From positions 8,379 through 72,378 of the forward strand of contig JAFPAK010000058.1 of assembly GCA_017390825.1 (NCBI GenBank): 64,000 bases of DNA. Reading direction: 5' to 3'. Below the pieces are notes generated by a model, which was not told where the DNA came from, made no database searches, and worked only from the letters and a program-made list of their open reading frames with translations. This DNA is from Clostridia bacterium (GTDB lineage Bacteria; Bacillota_A; Clostridia; Oscillospirales; Acutalibacteraceae). Numbering within the stretch: the stretch's first letter is position 1; each line of letters opens with the position of its first letter. Below are positions 28,569 through 38,300 of this stretch, piece after piece. The position numbers and the translations under genes were made by a program.

Positions 28569-30098
28569 TTATCCTAAAACTTTTGTTGATGTATAGCCAT
28601 CATCGGAGATGTAGTAGTCACGCTCAACAGCAGATTTAACATCCTCATATGATGAATAGCTGTTTGAATAATATGAATAGCAGAATTCGCCGTCCTGCAT
28701 ATATGCATTTCTGAAATAGTATACCTTATATACTGTTTCTTTCTCATTTGTCCACCAATCTTCTTGGGTTTCTTTAGTGATAAGGCAAACAATATTATCA
28801 TAGTATGCATCGCCGGTCTTATCCTTGAGGAAATAAGCTGAAACTACATTCTTTGTTTCATCAACCTGCTCATTAAGAGCTGTTTTGATAAGATTGATAT
28901 TTGTTTTGCACTCGTCAGCGGTAAGATATGTGTTAGCCTTTACTGTGTAATCAAATGAATCCTTTGTAAATACAAGACCGATATCCTCAATCACGCCGTC
29001 ATTAAGCGTAAATGTGATAACATCTCCTGTAGAAAGATAATAGTTGCTGCAAGACTCGTCATCCATATATGTATTAAGATATACAGAGCCTACGGAATCA
29101 CCTTCACTATCGTAGATATAAATAGAGCTGTATCCGTCGGAATGCTTGAAGGTATAACCCTCAGCCTCGTACTCAAACTCATCGATCTTGCATCTGAGAT
29201 CACCGTCCTCAAAGCCTTCAGTATATACAAGATCCTGTTCTTGGATATAGCCGAGAATGTCTACTTCTGTGGCTTCTTGAACTGTGAGATATGCTGCCTC
29301 AAGCTCATCCTGCACGCTGAATTCTACAGTTGCATCAGATGTATCAAACTTAATGCCGGACTTCTTCTGTGCATTTTTAATAGTCTTTTTAGCTGACTCA
29401 CTCTGATCCCATGTAATCTCAACAACTACCGTATCGGTAGATTTAAGGTTTTCGACAGTATCATATGTATCACCGTAGCTTATACTATCTTCGCTTTCCT
29501 CATCAACCACTGCATCCTTAATTCTTGCTTCAATATTGCAATATTCAAGGATCTGTGAAACATAATAAGAGTTACCGTAAGCAGAGCCCAGGCTGGTCCA
29601 TGAATCAATATCATCATAATCAAAATTCTTGCCATCAAGCACCTTATCGATAAGCAGCGTTTCTGTATCGATAGAAACATCAGCACTAATATAGCCTTCG
29701 TAAAGTACAGATTCATCAATTGAAAATTCAATGTAATCCTTTACCTTGGTCTTGTTGAATGCGGGCACGATAACCGCAAACACTAAAACAAGCACAAGTA
29801 TCAGTGCAACAGAGCCTGCAATGATGGGAATAAGTATTTTCCAGATATTCTTTTTAGGTGCCACAGGCTGAGCGGGCTGCTGAACAGGCTGGAACGGTTG
29901 CTCAACAACAGGTGTTTCGGCTACGGGTGCAGCGGGAGCTTCAACAACAGGCGTTTCGGCTACGGGTGCTGCGGGAGCTTCAACAACAGGTGCTGCTGTT
30001 GCAGGAGCCGCAGAATCATCCGGTTCAACCATTGCTCCGCAATTAGCGCAAAACTTTGCGTCCTCCGGAAGCTGATTTCCACATTTTTCACAAAACAT
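28569..30098 (-). CDS. Zinc-ribbon, single-pass membrane protein with a large extracellular domain
   Basis: Unknown function. In order along its 509 residues: a double-CxxC zinc ribbon (CEKC 3-6, CANC 17-20); a Pro/Ala/Val linker with a 13-residue tandem repeat (VVEAPAAPVAETP); one membrane helix (about 86-112); and a roughly 390-residue acidic, Tyr- and Asp-rich outer domain without recognisable catalytic motifs. The ribbon stays inside, which suggests an anchor or sensor that joins the cell interior to the outside. Upstream are a consensus promoter and a 23-base palindrome. Confidence 0.75.
   Translation of the reverse strand: MFCEKCGNQLPEDAKFCANCGAMVEPDDSAAPATAAPVVEAPAAPVAETPVVEAPAAPVAETPVVEQPFQPVQQPAQPVAPKKNIWKILIPIIAGSVALILVLVLVFAVIVPAFNKTKVKDYIEFSIDESVLYEGYISADVSIDTETLLIDKVLDGKNFDYDDIDSWTSLGSAYGNSYYVSQILEYCNIEARIKDAVVDEESEDSISYGDTYDTVENLKSTDTVVVEITWDQSESAKKTIKNAQKKSGIKFDTSDATVEFSVQDELEAAYLTVQEATEVDILGYIQEQDLVYTEGFEDGDLRCKIDEFEYEAEGYTFKHSDGYSSIYIYDSEGDSVGSVYLNTYMDDESCSNYYLSTGDVITFTLNDGVIEDIGLVFTKDSFDYTVKANTYLTADECKTNINLIKTALNEQVDETKNVVSAYFLKDKTGDAYYDNIVCLITKETQEDWWTNEKETVYKVYYFRNAYMQDGEFCYSYYSNSYSSYEDVKSAVERDYYISDDGYTSTKVLG
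29902..29979. repeat. Two tandem 39-bp units inside the zinc-ribbon protein linker
   Basis: Two adjacent copies (29902-29940 and 29941-29979) differ at only two bases, and a third unit begins at 29980 before diverging. They encode the 13-residue linker repeat and could change in number by slippage. Confidence 0.85.
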
Positions 30099-30120
30099 AA
30101 TTACTCTCCTTCTTTTCTGA

Positions 30121-30143
30121 TAATGTGTTAAATTAACACATTA
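30121..30143. promoter_or_regulatory. 23-base palindrome in the leader of the zinc-ribbon operon
   Basis: Two 11-base arms (TAATGTGTTAA and TTAACACATTA) around one central base. It lies about 20-40 bases downstream of the expected transcription start and before the ribosome site, so it can be an operator or an mRNA hairpin. Confidence 0.6.
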
Positions 30144-30161
30144 TTCATATTTTATGTTTTA

Positions 30162-30190
30162 ATCTTACCATATATATCGCTTATTGTCAA
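30162..30190 (-). promoter_or_regulatory. Promoter of the zinc-ribbon protein operon
   Basis: On the minus strand, TTGACA, 17-base spacer, TAAGAT. It directly follows the terminator of the feo operon. Confidence 0.8.
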
Positions 30191-30220
30191 TAAAAAAGCC
30201 GTCAGTAATTAACTGACGGC
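30190..30220 (-). terminator. Terminator of the feo operon
   Basis: On the minus strand, GCCGTCAGT, loop TAATT, ACTGACGGC, then TTTTTTATT. Only five bases separate it from the stop of the small Cys-rich gene. Confidence 0.9.
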
Positions 30221-30225
30221 ATAAA

Positions 30226-30399
30226 TTATTTTTTTGAGTGGCAATGCTCGCTCATAGCACAACCGGAACAGCCGCAACTACAAGAGGATTTACCTTTTTT
30301 CTTATTGCGGACCATAATTGTAATTATCAAAGCAACCACTCCGATAAGAACAGCGCACACGACTATTGTGCCGATGTTCTCAACTATCCAAGCAAACAT
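30226..30399 (-). CDS. FeoB-associated Cys-rich membrane protein
   Basis: A 57-residue protein, found by reading the gap after feoB. One N-terminal membrane helix (residues about 9-30) is followed by a basic patch (RNKKKGK) and a Cys/His tail, SSCSCGCSGCAMSEHCHSKK. This layout matches the small FeoB-associated family that often ends feo operons in clostridia and may handle Fe2+ as it enters the cell. A good ribosome site, TAGGAG, precedes the ATG, 19 bases after the feoB stop, and the operon terminator follows at once. Confidence 0.88.
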   Translation of the reverse strand: MFAWIVENIGTIVVCAVLIGVVALIITIMVRNKKKGKSSCSCGCSGCAMSEHCHSKK

Positions 30400-30418
30400 A
30401 TTTACATCTCCTATAAGA

Positions 30419-32590
30419 TTATTTAACCTTTACCTTTTGAGTAAGCTTTGTTGATTCCTTATAAGGTTTGAACAGCATATAGAGCATACCTGCAACTGCA
30501 ATGAGTGCAATAATGAGTCCTACGATATTGAGGTTGCCGGTAAATGCACAACCGATCTGATATACAACGAGTGAAACGATATATGCAAACGCACACATAT
30601 AACCGATTGCAAAGGCTGTCCATTTAGCATTATTCATCTCTCTCTTGATTGCACCCATAGCTGCGAAGCAAGGAGCACAAAGAAGGTTGAATATCATGAA
30701 TGAGAATGCTGCAAGCTTGCTGCCATCAAAGAATTCAGCGCCGATTATTGAAAGCTCTGCACTTCCCTCTTCAACAAGTGAAAATGCGAGATCTGCATCA
30801 GCCATTGATGAGAGTGAACCGAATACGCCGACTACCTCTTCCTTTGCTACAAGGCCGAGAACGGTTGCAACTGCTGCCTGCCAATTGCCGAAGCCCAAAG
30901 GTTTAAATATTACTGCAATTGCGGAGCCTATAACATTAAGAATAGAATTCTCGTCGCCTTCGCCAATATAGTGGAAACCACCCTCAAATGTAAGGCTGTT
31001 AAGAACCCAGATAACGATACTTGCGATCACGATAACTGTACCAGCACGCTTGATAAAGCTCCAACCACGCTCCCATGTAGCACGAAGAACATTCAATACA
31101 GTAGGTGCGTGATATGCAGGAAGCTCCATTACGAACGGAGCAGGATCACCTGCGAACATCTTTGTCTTTTTAAGCATAATACCGGAAATGATTACAGCGG
31201 CAACACCGATAAAGTAAGCTGATGTAGCAACCCACGCACTGTTTCCGAACAATGCTGCAGCGATAAGACCTACAATAGGCATTTTAGCGCCGCACGGGAT
31301 AAAGCCGGTAGTGATAATAGTCATTCTGCGGTCACGCTCATTTTCGATAGTACGGCTTGCCATAATACCCGGAACGCCGCAACCTGATGCGATAAGCATT
31401 GGGATAAATGATTTGCCTGAAAGACCGAATTTGCGGAAAATTCTATCCATAATAAACGCAACACGAGCCATATATCCGCAATCCTCAAGTATAGAAAGCA
31501 GCAGGAAGAGGATAAGCATCTGCGGTACGAAGCCGAGAACTGCACCAACACCACCTACGATGCCGTCTGCAATAAGGCTTACGAGCCAGTCAACACAACC
31601 GATAGACTCAAGACCGGATGTAACTGCGGGAACTATCCACTCACCGAAAAGTGTGTCGTTCATAAAGCCTACTGTCCAATCACCGATAGTTCCGATTGAG
31701 ATCTTATAAACAAGGAACATTATCAATACAAATATCGGAAGCGCAAGAATACGGTTAGTAACGATTTTGTCGATCTTGTCAGAAGTCGAAAGCTTTGCTG
31801 CTGACTTTTTCTTGTAACAACCCTTCATAATTGAAGCTATGTAAACATAACGCTCATTAGTGATAATGCTTTCTGCATCGTCATCAAGCTCATGCTCTGC
31901 TGCTGCAATATCCTCTTCAATATGTTTCAATGTGGTTTCATCGAGCTTTAGCTGCTCAAGCACCTTATCGTCACGCTCGAAAATCTTGATTGCATACCAG
32001 CGCTGCTGTTCAGCAGGCATATCATGTACTGCTGCCTCTTCAATATGAGCGATAGCGTGTTCAACTGCACCTGAGAAAGTATGCTGTGGGACGGTTTTGC
32101 CGCTCTTTGCAGCTTCAATTGCAGCCTCGGCTGCTTCTCTGGTACCGTTACCTTTGAGAGCCGAGATCTTAACTACCTTGCAGCCAAGCTCTCTTGAAAG
32201 CTCCTCAATATTGATCTTATCGCCTGCCCTCTCAACAACATCCATCATATTGATAGCTACAACAACAGGGATACCAAGCTCTGTAAGCTGTGTTGTGAGA
32301 TAAAGGTTTCTTTCAAGGTTTGTACCGTCAACAATGTTAAGGATAACATCAGGACGCTCTGAAATAAGATAATTTCTTGCTACTACCTCCTCCAATGTGT
32401 AGGGAGAAAGTGAATAAATACCCGGAAGGTCAGTAATAACTACTCCGTCATGCTTTTTAAGCTTGCCTTCCTTTTTCTCAACAGTAACTCCCGGCCAGTT
32501 ACCAACATACTGGTTAGCACCGGTAAGATCGTTGAATAATGTTGTTTTACCGCAGTTAGGATTACCTGCGAGTGCTATTCTGATACTCAT
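30419..32590 (-). CDS. feoB: Ferrous iron transport protein B
   Basis: Membrane GTPase-linked importer of Fe2+. The 723 residues begin with a G domain: GNPNCGKTTLFND (G1, about 9-21), TDLPGIYSL (G3) and NMMD (G4). A helical spacer follows, then a membrane domain with two gate repeats (FIPMLIASGCGVPGIMASR and PFVMELPAYH). Besides read-through from feoA it has its own promoter carrying an iron-type operator just upstream. Confidence 0.96.
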   Translation of the reverse strand: MSIRIALAGNPNCGKTTLFNDLTGANQYVGNWPGVTVEKKEGKLKKHDGVVITDLPGIYSLSPYTLEEVVARNYLISERPDVILNIVDGTNLERNLYLTTQLTELGIPVVVAINMMDVVERAGDKINIEELSRELGCKVVKISALKGNGTREAAEAAIEAAKSGKTVPQHTFSGAVEHAIAHIEEAAVHDMPAEQQRWYAIKIFERDDKVLEQLKLDETTLKHIEEDIAAAEHELDDDAESIITNERYVYIASIMKGCYKKKSAAKLSTSDKIDKIVTNRILALPIFVLIMFLVYKISIGTIGDWTVGFMNDTLFGEWIVPAVTSGLESIGCVDWLVSLIADGIVGGVGAVLGFVPQMLILFLLLSILEDCGYMARVAFIMDRIFRKFGLSGKSFIPMLIASGCGVPGIMASRTIENERDRRMTIITTGFIPCGAKMPIVGLIAAALFGNSAWVATSAYFIGVAAVIISGIMLKKTKMFAGDPAPFVMELPAYHAPTVLNVLRATWERGWSFIKRAGTVIVIASIVIWVLNSLTFEGGFHYIGEGDENSILNVIGSAIAVIFKPLGFGNWQAAVATVLGLVAKEEVVGVFGSLSSMADADLAFSLVEEGSAELSIIGAEFFDGSKLAAFSFMIFNLLCAPCFAAMGAIKREMNNAKWTAFAIGYMCAFAYIVSLVVYQIGCAFTGNLNIVGLIIALIAVAGMLYMLFKPYKESTKLTQKVKVK

Positions 32591-32607
32591 ATATCATACT
32601 CCGTTTC

Positions 32608-32636
32608 TGATTAGCATACGCTAACTGTTATGTCAA
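32608..32636 (-). promoter_or_regulatory. Internal promoter of feoB with an operator in its core
   Basis: On the minus strand, TTGACA, 17-base spacer, TAATCA. The palindrome GTTAG-N6-CTAAT (32610-32625) covers the spacer end and the -10 box. It shares the TTAG-N6-CTAA core with two sites upstream of feoA. Confidence 0.72.
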
Positions 32637-32670
32637 AAAAATTTGCAAAGCAGATCGCTCGAAAATTGGC

Positions 32671-32892
32671 TTATTCAACCTCGATCATTTCTGCATCTGC
32701 CTTGCGGATAGAAAGCTCGTAACCGCGAACAGTTACTTCTATCGGATCGCCGAGAGGTGCAACCTTGCGGATGTTTACTTCAACGCCCTTGGTAATTCCC
32801 ATATCCATAATACGGCGTTTTACTGCGCCCTCGCCGTGAAGCTTCACGACTTTTGCACTGCTTCCGACCTTGATCTCCTTCAAAGTTTTCAT
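32671..32892 (-). CDS. feoA: FeoA family protein (second copy)
   Basis: Small cytoplasmic SH3-like partner of FeoB, 73 residues. The family pattern is visible in KLHGEGAVKRRIMDMGITKGVEVNIRKVAPLGDPIEVTVRGYELSIRKADA. It lies 38 bases after the first feoA and 80 bases before feoB. AGGAGG precedes the ATG. Having two FeoA proteins per operon is common in clostridia. Confidence 0.93.
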   Translation of the reverse strand: MKTLKEIKVGSSAKVVKLHGEGAVKRRIMDMGITKGVEVNIRKVAPLGDPIEVTVRGYELSIRKADAEMIEVE

Positions 32893-32930
32893 ACTTTTCC
32901 TCCTTCACGCAAAGTATATGTCAAATAAAT

Positions 32931-33140
32931 TTACACCATGATCTTCTGTGCCATCTCTTTGCTGATGGCAACACGGGTTCCCTTTACATTAACAATTATA
33001 TTCCCGCCCATAGCAGAAATTACACTAATACTGCCTCCGGCAACAAAACCCAGATCTTCAAGATGCTTTTTCACATCCGGCTTACCACCGACTTTTAAAA
33101 TTATATTCTCTTCGCCTACATTGGCGAGCATTAACGGCAT
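32931..33140 (-). CDS. feoA: FeoA family protein (first copy)
   Basis: SH3-like FeoA domain of 69 residues: LANVGEENIILKVGGKPDVKKHLEDLGFVAGGSISVIS, then the ending VKGTRVAISKEMAQKIMV. It is diverged from the second copy, so the two probably do different jobs. A TTG one codon earlier (33143) is an alternative start, closer to AAGGACAG. First gene of the feo operon. Confidence 0.92.
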   Translation of the reverse strand: MPLMLANVGEENIILKVGGKPDVKKHLEDLGFVAGGSISVISAMGGNIIVNVKGTRVAISKEMAQKIMV

Positions 33141-33175
33141 CAAAATAATCTGTCCTTTTCCATAGAAAATACATA

Positions 33176-33191
33176 GTTAGTCCATGCTAAC
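33176..33191. promoter_or_regulatory. Iron-type operator 1, at the feoA start site
   Basis: GTTAG-TCCATG-CTAAC, a 5-6-5 inverted repeat next to the -10 box of the feoA promoter, at about +1 to +16. Confidence 0.7.
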
Positions 33192-33198
33192 CGAATAC

Positions 33199-33227
33199 AT
33201 AATACTACTTTGTTAACTGTTTGTCAA
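33199..33227 (-). promoter_or_regulatory. Promoter of the feo operon
   Basis: On the minus strand, TTGACA, 17-base spacer, TATTAT. Confidence 0.82.
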
Positions 33228-33282
33228 CATTTTTGAAAGGAAAATATTTGTCGATTTGAAATTTCAGCGATATTCACAAATA

Positions 33283-33298
33283 GTTAGACTGTGCTAAC
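33283..33298. promoter_or_regulatory. Iron-type operator 2, upstream of the feo promoter
   Basis: GTTAG-ACTGTG-CTAAC, with the same flanks as operator 1 (ATA before, CG after). It lies about 90 bases upstream of the start point. Confidence 0.65.
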
Positions 33299-33318
33299 CG
33301 CAATATATGTATAATTTG

Positions 33319-33354
33319 CAAAAACAAATGGCTTCCTTCAAAAAGGAAGCCATT
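33319..33354 (-). terminator. Terminator after dapL
   Basis: On the minus strand, AATGGCTTCCTT, short loop, AAGGAAGCCATT, then TGTTTTTGC. It ends the long nitrogen-nucleotide-lysine gene array. Confidence 0.88.
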
Positions 33355-33359
33355 GAAAT

Positions 33360-34544
33360 TTACTTTGAAAGCAGAGAAACAAGTCTTTTTGCCGCTTCTT
33401 GTGTATCTTCAGGTGAACCAAAGGTTGAAAAGCGGAAATATCCTTCACCGCATGAGCCGAAGCCCTCACCGGGTGTACCTACTACCTGGATCTCATTTAA
33501 GAGGTAATCGAAAAACTCCCAACTGCCCATATCATCAGGACACTTCATCCAGATATATGGAGCATTCTTACCGCCTGTGTACCAGATGCCAAGACTGTCA
33601 AGAGCCTCCATAAGCAACGCTGCGTTGTTTTTGTACACCTTGATATTGTTGTGTATCTGCTCTTGCCCTTGCGATGTAAAAATTGCCGATGCACCCTTTT
33701 GAATAATGTAAGAAACACCGTTTGTTTTGGTTGTACGGTTTCTTACCCACATTGCATTAAGTTCTTTACCGCCTCGGATAAGTTCTTTCGGAATAACGGT
33801 ATATCCGCAACGTGTTCCGGTAAATCCTGCGGTTTTCGAAAGAGAACATATCTCAATGGCACAGCTTTTTGAGCCCTTCAACTCAAAAATGCTGTGAGGA
33901 AGTTCATCCTCCTCAATAAATGCCTCATATGCAGCATCAAAAAGAATTATCGCATCAGTCTTTATTGCGTAATCTACCCATTTTTGTAATCTTTCACGGT
34001 CATATACTGCGCCGGTCGGATTGTTGGGAGAGCATATGTAGATAACATCTGCTCTTTTGCTTTCATCCGGCATCGGCAAAAATCCGTTGTCCTTACCTGC
34101 TGCAAGACGGATTATATTATTGCCAGACATAATATTTGCATCTACATAAGCAGGATATGCAGGCTCCATTATCATAACAGTTTTATCTCTGCCAAACAAA
34201 TCCAGAATATCACCAAGCTCATCCGAAGCACCGCTTGAAACAAACACCTCATCGGTTGAAAGATTAACACCGTATTTCTTATAATAATCTGCTATTCTTT
34301 CACGCAGAAACGGTGCGCCGCATTCAGGCATATATCCGTGGAAGCTTTCCTTATTTGCCTGATCGTCTACCGCTTCATGCAAAGCTTCGATGACAGCAGG
34401 ACAAAGCGGCAGAGATACATCGCCTATTCCCATTCGATAAAGATGTGCACCCGGATTGCTTTCAAGATAAGCCTTTGTTTTCTGTGCTATATTATAGAAC
34501 AAATAAGAATCTTTTAAATTACTGTAATTGGTATTCGGAATCAT
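33360..34544 (-). CDS. dapL: LL-diaminopimelate aminotransferase
   Basis: PLP enzyme that turns tetrahydrodipicolinate directly into LL-diaminopimelate, bypassing the succinylase or acetylase steps. The 394 residues include GDVSLPLCPAVIEALHEAV, SPNNPTGAVYDRERLQ and the PLP-lysine region SLSKTAGFTGTRCGY, all typical of DapL. Its start overlaps the dapF stop by four bases (ATGA), and DapF uses its product, which confirms the assignment. Confidence 0.95.
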   Translation of the reverse strand: MIPNTNYSNLKDSYLFYNIAQKTKAYLESNPGAHLYRMGIGDVSLPLCPAVIEALHEAVDDQANKESFHGYMPECGAPFLRERIADYYKKYGVNLSTDEVFVSSGASDELGDILDLFGRDKTVMIMEPAYPAYVDANIMSGNNIIRLAAGKDNGFLPMPDESKRADVIYICSPNNPTGAVYDRERLQKWVDYAIKTDAIILFDAAYEAFIEEDELPHSIFELKGSKSCAIEICSLSKTAGFTGTRCGYTVIPKELIRGGKELNAMWVRNRTTKTNGVSYIIQKGASAIFTSQGQEQIHNNIKVYKNNAALLMEALDSLGIWYTGGKNAPYIWMKCPDDMGSWEFFDYLLNEIQVVGTPGEGFGSCGEGYFRFSTFGSPEDTQEAAKRLVSLLSK

Positions 34545-35332
34545 AAGAAATCTACCTCACATTCACATACTGTTTTTGCAGGACCTGTCATCATAACGGT
34601 ATTATCTGCAAGCACTTTTATCTGAAGCTTACCGCCGTCAAGCTCAACGGTGATGTCTTCGTTCATATTGCAATATCCGGCAGATACCGCCGCTGCAGCC
34701 GAAGCGCACGCACCCGTTCCGCAAGCCATTGTGATACCGCTGCCACGCTCCCACACTCTCATACGCAGAGTGTTGCGATTGATGACCTTCACAAACTCAA
34801 CATTAACACCATCGGGGAAGAATTCGTGATGTTCAAGTGCAGCACCAAGTGTTGTGAGTGGTGCGTTATCTGCATCCTCCGTGAATATGACTGCATGGGG
34901 ATTTCCCATTGAAACAGGTGTACAGGTTACTTCATCACCGCAGCAAGAAAGAGTTACCTTCTCGCTTACCTCTGACTTGCCCATATTAACTGTTGCAAAG
35001 GAAACTTTTCCGCAGGAGGTTTTTAATTCCAAAGTCCGTATGCCGGACAGCGTTTCGATAGACAAGTGTGTCTTCTCGGTATAGCCTTTATCAAAAACAT
35101 ACTTTCCTACACAGCGGATGCCGTTACCGCACATTTTTGCTTCACTGCCATCAGCGTTGAATATCCGCATTTTAAAGTCAGCAATATCTGACGGTGATAT
35201 TGTGATAATTCCGTCAGAGCCGATGCCGAAATGGCGGTCAGAAAGCTTTATAGAAACTTCCTCTGGGTTTGCAAGCTCCCCATATACATACAAATAGTCA
35301 TTTCCAAGACCGTGCATTTTTGTTAAATGCAT
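34541..35332 (-). CDS. dapF: Diaminopimelate epimerase
   Basis: Converts LL- to meso-diaminopimelate for lysine and peptidoglycan. The 263 residues hold the two catalytic Cys, in MCGNGIRCVGKY and in MACGTGACASAAA, and the N-terminal KMHGLGNDYLYV. AAGGAGG precedes the ATG. It lies 17 bases after carB, on the same strand. Confidence 0.96.
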   Translation of the reverse strand: MHLTKMHGLGNDYLYVYGELANPEEVSIKLSDRHFGIGSDGIITISPSDIADFKMRIFNADGSEAKMCGNGIRCVGKYVFDKGYTEKTHLSIETLSGIRTLELKTSCGKVSFATVNMGKSEVSEKVTLSCCGDEVTCTPVSMGNPHAVIFTEDADNAPLTTLGAALEHHEFFPDGVNVEFVKVINRNTLRMRVWERGSGITMACGTGACASAAAAVSAGYCNMNEDITVELDGGKLQIKVLADNTVMMTGPAKTVCECEVDFL

Positions 35333-35349
35333 GATAAAACCTCCTTAAA

Positions 35350-38300
35350 TCAATCGTTTATTGTGGATATGCCGATAGTTATTTCCTCCAGCACATCAAG
35401 CAATACTTTAACAGTATCAAGTGAAGTAAAAATAGTTACATTATTTTCACTTGCAGTACGGCGGATAGCAACACCATCCTCGTAATGAATACCCGAAAGA
35501 ATAGCACGGGTATTGATAACATAGCTTACATAACCGGCCCTGATAGATTCGAGTATCTCGGTACTGCCCTCACTCAGTTTTCTGCGCACACGAGTTCTTA
35601 TTCCGTGCGTTTTGAGGAAATCAGCCGTGCCAATGGTAGCCTCGATATTGAAGCCCATATCATAAAAACGGCGTATAAGCGGCAGTGCCTCTATCTTATC
35701 CTCATCGGCAAGCGTTACAACGACTGTGCCGTAATTCTGAAGCTTGATACCTGACGCTATCAATGCTTTATACATTGCACGGTGCAGTTTTTCATCATAA
35801 CCGATTGCTTCGCCGGTAGATTTCATTTCGGGTGAAAGGTATGCATCCATTCCGTTGAGCTTTGAGAAAGAGAACGCCGGCGCTTTTACATACCACTTTT
35901 TCTTTTCATCGGGGTACAGCACATTTATTCCCTGTTCACGAAGACTACGCCCCAAAATTACTCTTGTTGCGATATCCGCAAGGCTGAAACCGGTTGCCTT
36001 TGAAAGGAACGGTACGGTACGTGACGAACGGGGATTTACCTCGATGATATACACATCGTCATTTTCATCAATAATGAATTGAATATTGTAAAGACCGATT
36101 ATTCCTATACCGAGACCGAGTTTCTTTGCATAATCAAGTATGACCTCCTTGACCTTTCTTGAAACGCTGAAGGTGGGATACACGCTTATAGAGTCTCCGG
36201 AGTGGATACCGGTTCGTTCAACAAGCTCCATAATTCCGGGAACAAATACATCAGTACCGTCACAGATAGCATCTATCTCAAGCTCTTTTCCGCAGATGTA
36301 CTTATCAACAAGAACCGGCTTATCCTCATCTATCTCAACAGCAGTTTTTAAGTAATGACGGAGCTGCTCCTCTTTGGCAACTATCTGCATTGCTCTTCCT
36401 CCGAGAACAAAGCTCGGTCGCACAAGCACAGGATATCCGATATCGGCGGCTGCTTTAACGCCTGCATCGATGTTAGTAACAGCCTGACCCTTTGGCTGAG
36501 GTATTCCAAGCTCTGAAAGCAGCTTTTCAAAAGAATCACGGTTTTCGGCTTTATCAATCGCTTCACAATCGGTTCCGACAAGTCTTACCCCTCGTTCCTT
36601 CAGTGGTGCCGCAAGGTTGATAGCAGTCTGGCCGCCAAGCGTTGCAATAACTCCCTCCGGCTTTTCAAGTTCAAGAATGTTCATAACATCCTCAACCATA
36701 AGCGGTTCAAAATAGAGCTTATCCGAAGTTGTGTAATCAGTAGAAACCGTTTCGGGATTATTATTGATAATGATTGCCTCATATCCTGCTTCTTTGATAG
36801 TTTTTACAGCATGTACGGTAGAATAGTCAAACTCTACGCCTTGACCGATACGAATGGGCCCTGAGCCTAAAACAACTATCTTTTTCTTATCCGATACAAC
36901 CGATTCATTTTCCTTTTCATATGTGGAATAGAAGTACGGTACATAGCTTTCAAATTCGGAAGAACAGGTGTCAATCATTTTATAAACGGGGAAAATTCCG
37001 TTTTTCTTTCGCAGATTGAATATGCTTAACTCATCTGTATTGAAGAAATCTGCAACTGCCTTGTCGGAAAATCCCATACGCTTTGCACGATACAGCGCTG
37101 ATATATCATTTGCACGATCTTTAAGATGTTTTTCTTCATCTATAATATTTTGCAGCTTATCGACAAAGAAGCGGTCGATTTTTGTGGTTTGTGTAATTTT
37201 CTCAACCGTACAGCCAAGTCTTAAAAGCTGTGCGATCGCATAAATGCGGTCATCTGTGCCGATTTTGATATATTCAAGCAGCTCGTCAGAACTTACATTG
37301 TCAAACTTCTTCATATGAAGATGATAAACACCGATCTCAAGCGAACGGATCGCCTTTAAAAGACTTTCTTCAAAGGTTCTGCCAACGCTCATAACCTCGC
37401 CCGTAGCTTTCATCTGTGTGCCGAGCTTCTGATTTGCATCGGTAAACTTATCAAACGGAAAACGTGGCATTTTGGTGACCACATAATCGAGCGCAGGCTC
37501 AAATGATGCAGGTGTGTTCGCTAGCGGTATCTCATCAAGCGTCATACCAACACTAATTTTAGCAGAAACTCTGGCAATAGGATATCCGCTCGCTTTTGAT
37601 GCCAATGCAGATGAGCGTGATACTCTCGGGTTTACCTCAATAAGATAATACCTGAATGAGCCGGGATCAAGTGCGAACTGCACATTACAGCCACCCTCGA
37701 TCTTTAACGCACGAATGATTTTTAAAGCGCTGTCACGAAGCATATGATATTCTTTATTGGTAAGTGTCTGTGACGGACAAACTACGATAGAATCGCCGGT
37801 GTGAATACCAACGGGATCGAGATTTTCCATATTGCAGACAGTGATTGCAGTATCGTTTGCATCTCTTATTACCTCATACTCTATTTCCTTGTAGCCCTTG
37901 ATGCTCTTTTCGATAAGCACCTGATGTACCGGAGAAAGACTCAAAGCATTTTTAATAAGATCTAACAGCTCTTTTTCATCATCTGCAAAACCACCGCCCG
38001 TTCCGCCCAGCGTAAATGCAGGGCGAAGAACTACGGGATAGCCTATTTCTTCAGCAGCTTTAATTCCCTCCTCGATCGAGTTGGCTATTAAAGACGGTAA
38101 TACCGGCTCGCCAAGGCTTTCGCAAAGCTCCTTGAACATCTCACGGTCCTCGGCACGCTCAATACTTTCGCTGTTAGTGCCGAGCAGCTCGACCTGACAC
38201 TCCTTTAAAATTCCTTTTTTCTCAAGCTGCATTGCAAGATTAAGCCCTGTCTGACCGCCGATACCGGGAAGCAGCGCATCAGGACGCTCACGGCGCACTA

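Noticed and set aside
33144..33359. Fur box in the feo intergenic region
   Set aside because: No 7-1-7 or GATAAT-type match; the symmetric elements are GTTAG-N6-CTAAC instead.
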